64,000 bases of DNA from Mesorhizobium loti (GTDB lineage Bacteria > Pseudomonadota > Alphaproteobacteria > Rhizobiales > Rhizobiaceae). Below the pieces are notes generated by a model that saw only the letters and a program-made list of their open reading frames with translations, had not been told where the DNA came from and did not search any database. Below are positions 45,931-55,521 of the stretch, piece by piece. The stretch is from the NCBI RefSeq assembly GCF_001510895.1, contig NZ_LPWA01000120.1, positions 174,001-238,000 on the forward strand, read 5' to 3'. The position numbers and the translations under genes were made by a program. How positions within the stretch are numbered: position 1 is the first letter of the stretch; every line of letters starts with the position of its first letter.

Positions 45931-48900
45931 GCTTTTCCGATATCTTCATTCGCCGGCCCGTCCTGTCGACGGTGCTGGCCTGCATGATCCTGCTCCTGGG
46001 CTTCCAGGCCATCTTCAACCTGTCGATCCGCCAGTATCCTAAAGTTGACGAGACGGCGATCACCATCACCACCGCCTATCCCGGCGCCAGCGCAGACCTG
46101 ATCCAGGGCTTCATCTCCGCGCCGATCGCGCGCGCCGTCGCTTCGACCGAGAACATCGACTACGTGACCTCGTCGAGCCGCCCGTCTTCGAGCACGGTGA
46201 CCGTGCAGATGAAGCTAGGCTCCAATCCCGACGTTGCGCTGGCCGAGGTGCTGTCCAAGGTTCAGGGCGTGCGCGGCACTTTGCCTGATGCTTCCAAGGA
46301 TCCGGTGATCGTCAAGGGCACCGGCCAGCAGTTCGCGATGATGTACATCTCGATGCAGAATCCGAACATGACAAAGGAGCAGCTGACCGAGTACATCGAG
46401 CGTGTCGTGCGGCCCCGCATTTCGACGGTGGAAGGCGTCGCCGATGTGCAGATCTTCGGCGCCGAGGAATATTCGATGCGCGTCTGGATCGACCCGGTCA
46501 GGCTTGCCGCGCGCGGCGCCACCGCCGCCGACGTGCTGACCGCGATCAACAACTCCAACTTCCTGTCCGCGCCGGGCAACACCCAGAACGAGTATGTGGT
46601 CTCCTCGATCACGGTTCACTCGACCTTGCAGACGCCGGAGGCTTTCTCCCAACTGCCGATCCGTTCGACGGACGGCCAGGTGGTGCGCCTGCGTGACGTG
46701 GCGCGCGTCGAGCTTGGCGCTGCAAGCACCGACACCAGGGTGAGCTTCAACGGCAAGCCCGGCACCTTCCTCGCTATCTTCCCGACGCCGGCCGCCAACC
46801 CGCTGACGACGGCAGCAGCGGTCACCAAGCTCGTGCCGGTGATTCAGGAGACGCTGCCGAAAGGCATGACGATCGAGGTCGTCTACGATTCGACTGAGCA
46901 GATCAGTGCCTCGATCGAGGAGGTGTTCAAGACCATCGTCGAGGCTGTTGCCATCGTCATCGTGGTCATTCTCTTGTTCCTCGGCTCGTTCCGCTCGGTG
47001 ATGATGCCGATCGTGACCATTCCGCTGTCGCTGATCGGTGTCTGCTTCATCCTGTTTTCGATCGGCTACTCGATCAACCTCTTGTCGCTGCTCGCCATGG
47101 TGCTGGCGATCGGCCTCGTCGTCGACGACGCCATCGTGGTGGTGGAGAACATCCACCGCCACATGGAGGAAGACCACATGTCGCCGATGCAGGCGGCCTT
47201 CAACGGCATGCGCGAGATCTTCTCGGCCATCGTCGCCATGACCATCACGCTCGCCGCCGTGTTCGCGCCGCTTGCCTTCACCGGCGGCCTGACCGGCGCG
47301 TTGTTCCGTGAGTTCGCGGTCACGCTGGCCGGCTCCGTGGTGCTGTCAGGCCTGATCGCCGTCACCATCACGCCGATGATGTCGGCGCGCCTCCTGAAAC
47401 CTGGCGCGCACGGCCGCTTCCAGCGCATCGTCGACGGCACTTTCAGCCGCGTCGAGCGCGTTTACGAGCGTGCGGTCACCGCCTCGCTCAGGAACCGCCC
47501 GGTGACGCTGATCATCGTCGTCGCCTTGGTCGCCCTTACCGGCTTCATGTTCACCAAGACCTCCAGCGAGCTGCGCCGGAGGAGGATCAGGGCTTCCTGC
47601 TCTCGATCGTGACCGCGCCGCGCTATGCGACGTCGGACTACACCGAAACCTACGTCAACCAGATCCTCGGCCTGGTGAACGATATCCCGGAGACCAGGGC
47701 GCAGTTCTCCGCCGTAGCCTTCGGCGGCTCGACCAACAGCGCCTTTGTCGGCTTTGCTTTCAAGGACTGGGCCGAACGGCAGCGCAGCTCGAAGGAGATC
47801 CAGGCCGATATCACCGGCCGCCTGGCCAAGGTGGCGGGCGTCGAGGCCTTCGTCTTCGCGCCGCCTACGCTGCCCGGTTCCGGCGGCGGCCTGCCGATCT
47901 CCATGGTGGTGCGTTCGACCGGTGACCCGTCCGAGGTCTTCGACGAGGCGGAGAAGATCAAGAACAAGGCGCAAGCTTCCGGCCGCTTCATCGTGGTGCA
48001 GAACTCGATGGCCTATGACGCGCCTCAGGTGACCGTCACCATCGACCGCGAGCGCGCGGCCGCACTGAACCTGCCAATCGCCGACATCGGCCGCACGCTG
48101 ACGCTGCTGGTCGGCGGCGCCGAAGTGGCGCAGTTCGACCGCGACTCCAACAGCTACGACATCATCCCGCAGGTGCCGCAGGAGTTCCGCGACAATCCGG
48201 AGAAGCTCGGCGAATATTTCGTGCGCAGCGTGGACGGCAAGATGGTGCCGCTGTCGGCTGTGGTGAAGATTTCGACCAACGCCTCGCCGGCCGCGATCGA
48301 GCAGTTCAACCAGCTGAATTCCTCGACGATCTCGGCCCTGCCGCTGCCGGGCGTCACCACCGGCGACGGGTTGAAGGTGCTGGAGGATCTTGCCAGGGAA
48401 ACGCTGCCCGACACCTTCTTCATCGATTATTCCGGCCAGTCGCGACAGGAAAAGGAGCAGGGCAACACCATCCTGATCGCCTTCACCGCCGCCGTGATCG
48501 TCATCTACCTGGTGCTGGCCGCGCAGTTCGAGAGCTTCCGCGATCCGCTGATCATCATGATGGCGGTGCCGCTATCGATCTTCGGCGCCATCGTGCCGCT
48601 TAACATCGGCCTCGGCACACTCAACATCTACACGCAGGTCGGCCTGATCACGCTGATCGGCCTCATCACCAAGCATGGCATCCTTTTGGTGGAATTCGCC
48701 AATCAGCAGCGAGAGATCCATGGCATGCGGCGGCGCGATGCGATCATCGCCTCGGCCAAGGTGCGCCTGCGGCCGATCCTGATGACGACGGCGGCGATGG
48801 CGCTCGGCGTGGTGCCGCTGATCATCTCCAGCGGCGCCGGCGCCGCGGCCCGTTACTCGATGGGCCTCGTCATCTTCACCGGCATCCTGGTCGGCACGAT

Positions 48901-49009
48901 GTTCACGCTGTTCGTCGTGCCGATGTTCTACACTTTCATCGCCAGCAAGGATCTGCCGCACCTTGCCGAGAAGCCGGATCCGAAGCTGATGCCGGCGCTG
49001 CCGACCTGA
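45927..49009 (+). CDS. RND efflux pump inner-membrane transporter, one frameshift
   Basis: AcrB-type proton-driven exporter, about 1027 residues when repaired. The N-terminus has SFSDIFIRRPVLSTVLACMILL, and the proton-relay Asp pair is in GLVVDDAIVVVENI (near residues 400-401). Membrane-spanning GLITLIGLITKHGILLVEFANQQRE marks the second half. The frame breaks near 47573; one added G gives SELAPEEDQGFLLSIVTAPRYA. The ATG overlaps the adaptor stop, so the pair is coupled. A rho-independent terminator follows at 49032. The substrate is not visible. Confidence 0.93.
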
Positions 49010-49031
49010 CAGATACGACCTGAGAAACGAA

Positions 49032-49061
49032 AAGAGGCCGGAGAAATCCGGCCTCTTTTTT
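49032..49061 (+). terminator. rho-independent terminator of the RND operon
   Basis: AAGAGGCCGG and CCGGCCTCTT form a perfect 10-bp stem around a short loop and end in a run of T. It lies 23 bp after the pump stop. Confidence 0.9.
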
Positions 49062-49090
49062 GGCGGTCGCCCCACGGCTTCGGCACCCAA

Positions 49091-49123
49091 GCAATTCCGG
49101 GAAAAATGTCCGTCCGGAATTGC
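49091..49123. repeat. short intergenic palindrome (GCAATTCC family)
   Basis: GCAATTCCGG and CCGGAATTGC arms around 13 bases. Same arms as the repeat at 5697. It lies between the terminator and the L,D-transpeptidase. Confidence 0.65.
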
Positions 49124-49174
49124 GTCAGGAATGAGCCCGAAGGCGGCAACCTGCCTGCTACTTGACCCAACCCG

Positions 49175-49627
49175 TTACTTGACGATGACGATGCTGGTAT
49201 TGGCGCGGCCAAAGGCCTCGACGAGCTGATAGAAGTCGGCCGCGGCATCGGGATGCAGCCGCACGCAGCCATGCGAGGCCGGACTGCCGAGGCGTTTGAT
49301 GGCATAGGTCGCGTGCACGGCATAGCCGCCGCTGAAGAACACCGAATGCGGCATCGGCGCGTTGTCGTATTTCTTCGAATACCACATCTCGTGCATGCGC
49401 GTCGGCTTGAACGATCCCGTCGGCGTGATGTGCGCCCTGTCGCCCGTCGACACCTTCCAGGTGAAGGTCGGCCGGCCGTCGACCGTGACCTCCATGATCT
49501 GCTGCGACAGCGAAACCCGGGCGACGATCTGATTGGCGTGGGCGGCATTGCTGGCGAAAAGCAGTGCAGCGCCGGTCAGCGCGGCGGCGGCAATGTTGAT
49601 GAGCTTGGCTGAAATGGCGGTATGCAT
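49175..49627 (-). CDS. L,D-transpeptidase (YkuD domain)
   Basis: 150 residues from ATG 49627 with a signal peptide (AAAALTGAALLFASNAAHA). The YkuD domain has NQIVARVSLSQQIMEVTVDG, the histidine of GYAVHATYAIKRLG and the nucleophile in SPASHGCVRLH. It cross-links peptidoglycan peptides (3-3 links) or anchors lipoprotein in the periplasm. A second transpeptidase (YafK type) is at 4157. The longer frame upstream of this ATG is not signal-like. Stands alone; no operon partner. Confidence 0.92.
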   Translation of the reverse strand: MHTAISAKLINIAAAALTGAALLFASNAAHANQIVARVSLSQQIMEVTVDGRPTFTWKVSTGDRAHITPTGSFKPTRMHEMWYSKKYDNAPMPHSVFFSGGYAVHATYAIKRLGSPASHGCVRLHPDAAADFYQLVEAFGRANTSIVIVK

Positions 49628-49965
49628 GACGATCCCTCTCTTTGTCCGGTCCCGGCCGGCTTCAATTTCGATGGGCCGTCTTATCGTGAGCACCTGTTTC
49701 AAGCTTATTTCGCTTGATGCTCGTTTCTGTTTCGAATCCGTTTCTCGAAGTTAATGGAACTACCCAACGGAATCGGCTTGTGGAGGGCGTATGATTAACG
49801 AGAAACCAAGCAAATACGGAAAACGAAAGCACATATGCCTCTGATACGAAAGCTATTTCGCCGATCTCGAAACCAAATTGCAACAAAACGCGGCTTGCGC
49901 GGCATGATGCGGATACAGGCCGGCGGCAATGTCGACGCAACGGGAACAGACATCAGCAAACGAAA
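49628..49965. other. intergenic stretch, nothing recognised
   Basis: 338 bp between the L,D-transpeptidase start and a small membrane-protein gene. It is more A/T-rich than its surroundings (for example around 49740-49830), consistent with two divergent promoters. No gene, RNA or operator was seen. Confidence 0.4.
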
Positions 49966-50298
49966 ATGGGCAGGAAATCGAACCTACGCTCCTGGCTTTT
50001 CAGGATAAGCGTCGCGGCAGTCATCCTCGGTGGCGCCGGCTCCGTCGCCGGCAACCCTGTGACGACGCTTGGCGCGATGAATTCCGGCGAGGTTTCGACA
50101 CTGCACGCTGCACTGTTCATCGCCACGGTCTGGATTGTTTCCAGCCTGCGCGTCAACCGGCTGAGGGCCCTCTGGCGGGTCGGCTTTCGGCTGATGAGGA
50201 CGCGCGGCCCCTCCGGCTACTTGCTGCCGAGAGGACCGAAGGCCCGCGCCGCAGCGGGGGGCTCCGTCAGCGGCGCGGGCGCTTCGGGAGTTTCCTGA
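49966..50298 (+). CDS. small hydrophobic protein, unknown function
   Basis: 110 residues from GGCAGG-preceded ATG 49966 with two hydrophobic segments (FRISVAAVILGGAGSVAG; LHAALFIATVWIVSSL), then a basic region and a Gly/Ala/Ser-rich tail. The first segment could be a signal or anchor. I do not recognise the family. Coding is plausible from composition and length but not proven. Confidence 0.5.
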   Translation: MGRKSNLRSWLFRISVAAVILGGAGSVAGNPVTTLGAMNSGEVSTLHAALFIATVWIVSSLRVNRLRALWRVGFRLMRTRGPSGYLLPRGPKARAAAGGSVSGAGASGVS

Positions 50299-50332
50299 AG
50301 CACTGACGACTATCGAATTTGGGGATTAAGAC

Positions 50333-50497
50333 ATGAAGACCAAGCTCGCAGCCTCGGTGCTGTCCGCACTGCTCTACGCTCAAGGCCTGCTTGGCTTTGC
50401 CGCGCTGGCAACGGTGCTCCTCAAGGAGCGCGCCCACGCCGAGATCTCCGCCAAAACCGACATGCCATCCGGCCCTTCGGTCCTTGTGGTGCGTTGA
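50333..50497 (+). CDS. 54-residue exported or membrane-anchored peptide, unknown function
   Basis: ATG 50333 follows GGGGATTAAGAC, a good ribosome site. The peptide begins MKTKLAASVLSALLYAQGLLGFAALATVLL, a typical signal or single membrane helix, then ERAHAEISAKTDMPSGPSV and a short end. The run AHA-E could be a signal-peptidase site. It lies 35 bp after the previous small gene, possibly the same transcript. Function unknown. Confidence 0.55.
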   Translation: MKTKLAASVLSALLYAQGLLGFAALATVLLKERAHAEISAKTDMPSGPSVLVVR

Positions 50498-50501
50498 GCA
50501 C

Positions 50502-50606
50502 TGGCATCGGACCCAAAAGTGCAAAGCGGTTTTGGGAAATTCCGATGCCAAACCGAAAACCACATCGGATCCAAAAGTGAAAGCCGGTTTTGGGGAATCC
50601 GATGCC
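50502..50606. repeat. two tandem intergenic palindromes (GCATCGGA / CCAAAAGTG family)
   Basis: Copy 1 (50502-50550) has TGGCATCGG and CCGATGCCA arms; copy 2 (50562-50606) has ATCGGAT and ATCCGAT arms. Both share CCAAAAGTG and CGGTTTTGGG inside. The same inner sequence returns at 52151. These are dispersed hairpin repeats. Confidence 0.75.
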
Positions 50607-50637
50607 AGATCAGAGCGATACCTTAGCCGCCCTCGCC

Positions 50638-51318
50638 TCAGTCGGTGCGCGGCGTCGGCGGATCGAAGCGATAGCCGGCGCCTCTGATCGTGGTGATGGT
50701 CTCGGTATCGAGCTTGCGGCGCAGCCTTACAATGCGCGAATCGATCGAGCGGTCGAAAGCGTCGGCATTCTCGGCAGGAGCGGCGGCAATGATGTCGTCG
50801 CGCGTCAGCACCTTTCGCGGGCTCGCCAGGAACAGCCTGAGCAGCGCCACCTGGCCCGGCGACAGCTGGTCCTCGGCGCCCGAACGATGCATGACCATGG
50901 CCGACCTCAGGTCGACGGTGGCGTTCTCCAGCACGATCAGTTCCTGCGGATTCCGACCACGCCGCATCAGCAGACCGCCGATACGCGCCGCGAGCTCTCG
51001 GACGTTGAGCGGGCTTTCGATCACGTCGGCGGCGCCGAGTTCCAGCGCCAGCACCTTGTCGACGAGGTCGCGTGGCCGGCAGATCAGGATGAAGTCGGAA
51101 CCGCCGCCATAGCGCTTGAGCAGCTCGCGCCCTTCCGCCTGGGTCACATCGTCACCGACGACCACGACATCGATGCCCCCTGCCGAAAGCAGCGACTCCG
51201 CCTCCCAGGGCTGTCGCGCCTGGCGCACGTCGTGCCCGCGGCGCTCAAGATGGTCGGCAAGGTCGCTGGCCACCACTTCGGCAACGGACACAAGCGCGAC
51301 GACGGATCGTGCTGCCAT
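50638..51318 (-). CDS. OmpR-type response regulator lacking the phosphorylation site
   Basis: 226 residues from ATG 51318. The N-terminal receiver-like domain has Gly55 where the phosphoacceptor Asp should be (VVVVGDDV), no acidic pair after the first strand and Ser in place of the conserved Lys (VIESPLN). The C-terminal winged helix is intact (GQVALLRLFLASPRKVLTRDDIIAAA, DSRIVRLRRKLDTE, TIRGAGYRFDPP). It probably works without phosphorylation, by dimerisation or protein contact. It is divergent from a normal OmpR-type regulator with 93 bp between them. Confidence 0.85.
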   Translation of the reverse strand: MAARSVVALVSVAEVVASDLADHLERRGHDVRQARQPWEAESLLSAGGIDVVVVGDDVTQAEGRELLKRYGGGSDFILICRPRDLVDKVLALELGAADVIESPLNVRELAARIGGLLMRRGRNPQELIVLENATVDLRSAMVMHRSGAEDQLSPGQVALLRLFLASPRKVLTRDDIIAAAPAENADAFDRSIDSRIVRLRRKLDTETITTIRGAGYRFDPPTPRTD

Positions 51319-51411
51319 TTTCTTCACCCCGCCACAGACAACTCGAGATCAGCGCTGGACATCATGTTTATACCCAATCTACTTTCCGCTGAAAGCGGGA
51401 GCGAGACCATT

Positions 51412-52140
51412 GTGAAGGCGCGCATCATCGTCGTCGAGGACGAGCCGGATCTGAGGGAGGCGGTCGCCGAATATCTCGGCGCCAACGGCTATGACGTCGC
51501 CACGGCCGAGAACGCCGCGGCGGCGCGCAGCCTGCTCGACGCGCAATCCTTCCACCTCGCCATCCTCGACATCGCCATGCCCGGCGAGGACGGTCTGTCG
51601 CTCGGCCGCTGGCTGCGCTCCAAGACCCAGATGGGCATCATCTATGCTACCGCCGCCGGCACCGCGCTCGACCGCATCGTCGGGCTGGAGCTCGGCGCCG
51701 ACGATTACATCGTCAAGCCCTATGAATTGCGCGAAGTGCTGGCGAGGGTCCGCAGCGTGCTGCGCCGTGTGCCGCAGCCGGCAGCGCCGCAGGCCGCGAA
51801 GGCCGAGGCCGGCGCTCGCCGTTTCATGAATTTCGGCGGCTTCCAGGCCGATTTCGACGGCAGGCTGGTCACTGGCGCCAACGGCGCGGTCATCGAGATG
51901 GCCAAGAGCGAGTTCGATGTGCTGGAGGTTTTCCTGACCCGCGCCAACCGGCTTTTGACGCGGGCTGCGATCTCGGAAGCGATCGGCTTCGTGGAAGATC
52001 CCGAATCGTCGCGCGCGGTCGACATCCGCATCATGCGCCTGAGAAAGAAGATCGAAGCCGATCCGGCCAATCCGAAATTCCTGCGCACGGTGCGCGGCGA
52101 GGGCTATATCTTCTCGCTGCCGACCGGCGACGGCAATTGA
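51412..52140 (+). CDS. OmpR-type response regulator
   Basis: 242 residues from GTG 51412. The receiver is complete: acidic residues in VVEDEPD, phosphoacceptor Asp53 in AILDIAMPGEDG, Lys102 in VKPYE. The DNA-binding domain follows (SEFDVLEVFLTRANRLLTRAAISEA, VDIRIMRLRKKIE, TVRGEGYIFS). An ATG 48 bp upstream (51364) is an alternative start. The hybrid kinase about 140 bp downstream is its probable partner, so this is likely a two-component system with an extra relay step. Confidence 0.92.
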   Translation: MKARIIVVEDEPDLREAVAEYLGANGYDVATAENAAAARSLLDAQSFHLAILDIAMPGEDGLSLGRWLRSKTQMGIIYATAAGTALDRIVGLELGADDYIVKPYELREVLARVRSVLRRVPQPAAPQAAKAEAGARRFMNFGGFQADFDGRLVTGANGAVIEMAKSEFDVLEVFLTRANRLLTRAAISEAIGFVEDPESSRAVDIRIMRLRKKIEADPANPKFLRTVRGEGYIFSLPTGDGN

Positions 52141-52150
52141 ACCAGCCTAA

Positions 52151-52198
52151 TGCATGTCGCCCAAAGGTGCGCAGCGGTTTTGGGAAAACGACATGCAT
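52151..52198. repeat. intergenic palindrome (CCAAAAGTG family)
   Basis: TGCATGTCG and CGACATGCA arms around CCCAAAGGTGCGCAGCGGTTTTGGG. Same inner sequence as 50502-50606 but different arms, as expected for compensatory change in a hairpin. Confidence 0.7.
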
Positions 52199-52211
52199 CA
52201 AAACAAAGACT

Positions 52212-52255
52212 TAAAGCGCGTCGCTCGAATCCGTTTCGACGTAACGCGCTTTAAG
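52212..52255. repeat. intergenic palindrome with TTAAAGCGCG arms
   Basis: TTAAAGCGCGT and ACGCGCTTTAA arms form a long stem around about 22 bases. This type of palindrome is common in Mesorhizobium and relatives. It ends 22 bp before the hybrid kinase start. Confidence 0.65.
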
Positions 52256-52277
52256 CGGCTCCGGAAGACGGCCGACC

Positions 52278-54376
52278 ATGACTGCTGAGGCAGCACGCAC
52301 CGATATGCAGGGTTCCCGGCAGGGCGCCGCGATGGCGGCCGTCCATGTCGTTCGCCGCCTGCGCGAGGCGGGCGACTGGCAACGTGAGATGGACGGCATA
52401 TTGGAGACGCTCTGCCGCTCGATGGATTGCCAGCGCGGCATCCTCTTCCGCCTGCGCGAATTGCCGGGCGAGGGCTTCGCCCAATCGGTCGCCGCCTATT
52501 GGATCGATCGGGCCTTCGGCGGCGAGCTCGCATCGCCCACGGTGATCATGCAGTCGATCATCAACTCCGATCCGCTGCTGGAACGGCTGCAGGAGGACGA
52601 GCGCCAGGGCAAGGTCTTTGCCGGCCACACGCGCAACCTCGACGGTTTCCTGCGGGCCGATTTCGAGAAGCAGAGCATAAAATCCTTCATTTCCGTATCT
52701 GTCTTCGCCCACGGCCATCTTTGGGGCACGCTCGCCGTCAACGACTGCGTCGCCGAACGCGAATGGACCGACGAGGAAGAGGCGACGCTTCACATCATCG
52801 CGCTCGCCATCGGCGACGCCATCGAACGCTCGCCCTCCGAGGCGCATGCCAGCGAGGTGATCCGCCGCACAATGCTGCAGGCCTCGCTCGACGCCATCAT
52901 CGTCATCGACGAGTCGGGCTCCATCATCGAATTCAATCCGGCCGCGAGAAGATGTTCGGCTTCAAGCGCAGCGACATCCTCGGCAAGGACCTGATCGACA
53001 CGATCGTGCCGCACTACTACCGCAAGGGCTATGCCTCGGGCGCGGACTACATGGCCGGCCGTGGCGCGCCGATGGTCAACCAGCGGCTGGAGACGGTGAC
53101 CCAGAACGCGGCCGGCGAGATCTTTCCGATCGAATTGACCGCGACCGAGATGCGGGTTGCCGACCGCCGGCTGATCTTCGGCTCGATCCGAGACCTGCGT
53201 GAAAAGCTGCGCGCGGAGGAAGAGATCAACCGCCAGCGCGAGAAGCTGCACCAGAACGAGAAGATGGCGGCGATGGGCTCGCTGCTCGCCGGCGTCTCGC
53301 ACGAGCTCAACAATCCGCTGGCGGTGGTGGTGGCGCAGTCGACACTGCTGCATGAATTCGCGAGCGACCCGCAGACCAAGGTGCGCGCCGAGAAGGTGCG
53401 CGCCGCCGCCGAGCGCTGCGGCCGCATCGTCAAGAGCTTCCTGTCGATGGTGCGCCTGCATCCGACGGAACAGGCCGAAACCGACCTCAACCAGGTGATG
53501 CGCGCCGCGCTTGAGGTGACCGCCTATGGCGCACGCTCCAGCGGCATCATCATCGACACCGATTTCGCCAACGGCCCGCTGCTTGCCATGGCCGACGCCG
53601 ACCATGTCACGCAGGTGGCGGCCAATTTCCTCATCAACAGCCAGCATGCGCTGGCCGGCGTTAGCGGCGAACGGCGCATCAAGGTACGGACCTTCCGCAG
53701 CGAGCGCGGCAATCCCGGCTTCTCCGTCGAGGACAACGGCCCAGGCATTCCCGAGGCGATCCGCTCGCGCATTTTCGAATCCTATTTCACCACCAAGCCG
53801 GTCGGCGTCGGCACCGGCATCGGCCTGTCGATCTCGAAATCGATCGTCGAGCGTCACAACGGCAACATCTGGTTCGAGGAGGTTGAGCCGCATGGCGCGC
53901 GCTTCGTCGTCCAGCTGCCGGCAATTACCGGAGACGCCGCCAAGACCGGCGAAGGCCCGGCGCGCTCGAGCGGGCTGCGCCATGCGCTGATCATCGACGA
54001 CGAGCCCGACGTCGCCGCCTCGCTCTCCGACATACTGGAGCTGATGGGAGTGAAATCGCGCGTCGTCGCAAGCTGGACGTCGGCCGGCGACGTGCTGAGC
54101 GGGCAGATGCCGCCAGACATCGTCTTTTCCGACCTGCGCATGCCGGGCACCAGCGGCATATCGATCTACCGCGAGCTGCTGGCCGAACGGCCGGGGCTGG
54201 CGCAGCGCTTCGTTCTGGTCACCGGCGACCTGATCGGCGCCAAGGCGGAAATCGAGGCGCTGCCACCGCCGCAGCGGCCGCACATCCTGGAGAAACCGTT
54301 CTCGACACTCGACGTCCGCGGCATCCTTTCGACCGTTGCCGACGATGTCGCTGCCGACAACGGCGCTCACATCTGA
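52278..54376 (+). CDS. hybrid sensor histidine kinase (GAF-PAS-HisKA-HATPase-REC), one frameshift
   Basis: About 699 residues when repaired. Residues about 30-185 form a GAF-like domain (ILETLCRSMDCQRGILFRLRE), 200-305 a PAS domain (DAIIVIDESGSIIEFNPAAEKMFGF), then HisKA (GVSHELNNPLAVV, His near 341), HATPase (NFLINSQHAL; EDNGPGIP; GTGIGLSISKSIV) and a C-terminal receiver (IIDDEPD; Asp near 618 in VFSDLRMPG). The frame breaks at about 52945 inside the PAS domain; one added base joins it. No membrane helix, so it senses a cytoplasmic signal. Likely partner of the regulator at 51412. Confidence 0.9.
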
Positions 54377-54426
54377 GCCGAGATCGCAACCGAGGCGTGG
54401 CCGAGCTTTGAGCTCGCACCGCCGTA

Positions 54427-54604
54427 GGCTCGGTCGAGATTCAGGTCAGGCCGAGCCGAGAAGAGTGGATTCCGAGAACCGGAGCGGAGCGTACTTCAGT
54501 ACGTGAGCACCGGAAGCGCAGGAAACCGCTCTTCGCAGGCCGGCCTCACCTGAATATCGACAGAGCCGGAAAAGAGGCTCCCGACCGACGTAGCGGCGGG
54601 AGCC
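54427..54604. other. long structured intergenic element, candidate ncRNA or repeat
   Basis: The 27-base arms 54427-54453 and 54541-54567 are inverted repeats with only three mismatches. Between them lies a smaller hairpin (GCGTACTTCAGTACGTGAGC, near 54488-54507) inside a GAGAACCGGAGC / GAGCACCGGAAGC frame. A third stem, GGCTCCCG / CGGGAGCC, follows at 54576-54604. Such a compact fold between two genes suggests a stable RNA, an mRNA end or a mobile repeat. No open frame is likely. Confidence 0.5.
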
Positions 54605-54638
54605 TGACTGGAGCGCGGAGGGTGCGCTCAGGGGAGCT

Positions 54639-55049
54639 CTAAAAGACGTTCGGCGTGTTGGTGAGCGGCGCCGCGTTGGCGATCATGCGCACCGCGCGGG
54701 CCCTGTGCTGACCGGATTGCTCGGCGATGGCGCGCAGGCATTCGGCGTTTTCGGCGCCCCAGTTCTGACCCTTGCAGGCAAAATCGACAGCCGGCTCCGG
54801 CAGGCGGGCGGTCTTGAGCGTGGTCGGCGCGCCCTCCACGACATTGGCCGGCGGATTGAGCGAGGCGAAAGCCGGACCGGCTGCCGGGGCGGCCACCATG
54901 CTGAGGAAGGCGCAAACGCCGATCAGCATGAACATCGCCATCGGATGGTCGCTGGCGCGCTGGCGCAGCGCCAGCTTCGGCCGGCGATCATTGCGCTCCG
55001 GGCCATAGGCGAGGCGACTGGCGCCAGCGGTGTGGACTTTCGCAAACAT
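54639..55049 (-). CDS. small membrane-anchored protein, unknown function
   Basis: 136 residues. A basic N-terminus (about 35 residues), a membrane helix (MAMFMLIGVCAFLSMVAAPAAGPAFASL, about 37-64) and a soluble tail with two cysteines (DFACKGQNWGAENAECLRAIAEQSG) that may form a disulfide in the periplasm. I do not recognise the family, but the CKGQNWGAENxEC spacing looks conserved. The start could be the first ATG or the internal Met near residue 37. Confidence 0.6.
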   Translation of the reverse strand: MFAKVHTAGASRLAYGPERNDRRPKLALRQRASDHPMAMFMLIGVCAFLSMVAAPAAGPAFASLNPPANVVEGAPTTLKTARLPEPAVDFACKGQNWGAENAECLRAIAEQSGQHRARAVRMIANAAPLTNTPNVF

Positions 55050-55521
55050 CGGTTGTTCCCTTCGTTATCTTTCTTTTTCCTGTAAAACGAACGTAATCGC
55101 GCCACGTAACCGCCGAATGGTAGGGCGCGATTGCCCGTGTAACAGGATTGAAACAGGGATTTGGATCGCCACCCTTCCACCCTGCTTGCTGCCAGCGGAC
55201 ATTCATCGCCACCGGTTTGGGAGACACATGCGCCTGCCGGATGCGAGGGACTGTAAGCGACCTCACACAGGCGTCGAATTGGGCATGGCTGTCGCGATCA
55301 TCCGATGCGCGAGACGTGCCGGACGGGCGTCCAGCGACACCCGAATCCGTGGCCGGAACCGCTGTTTTACATCCCCGGTTAAGGCCCGGATTTTCCGGGA
55401 TTTTTCTGGCTTAGGCGGCCTCAAGGTTGCCGCCACGGAATTTTCATATTCTCACAACCCATTGCATTTCAATGCAAAATATGCTTTTATTGAATGAGTA
55501 TTCAACAAAAAGAGCACTCTT
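55050..55521. promoter_or_regulatory. control region of the Rieske oxygenase gene
   Basis: 470 bp without a convincing gene. Close to the start codon are an inverted repeat TTGCAT-TTC-ATGCAA (about 55472-55486) and the 16-bp palindrome TTGAATG-AGTA-TTCAA (55490-55505). The second also occurs at 58400-58415, in the other promoter region of this cluster. Confidence 0.55.
55490..55505. promoter_or_regulatory. candidate BetI/TetR-type operator, copy 1
   Basis: TTGAATG-AGTA-TTCAA, 16 bp before the Rieske ATG. Identical half-sites and spacing to 58400-58415. The BetI-like regulator at the right edge of the window is the natural candidate to bind it. Confidence 0.55.

Noticed and set aside
55050-55300. 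Short plus-strand frames before the Rieske gene
   Set aside because: They overlap each other in different frames, have no ribosome site and resemble no protein.
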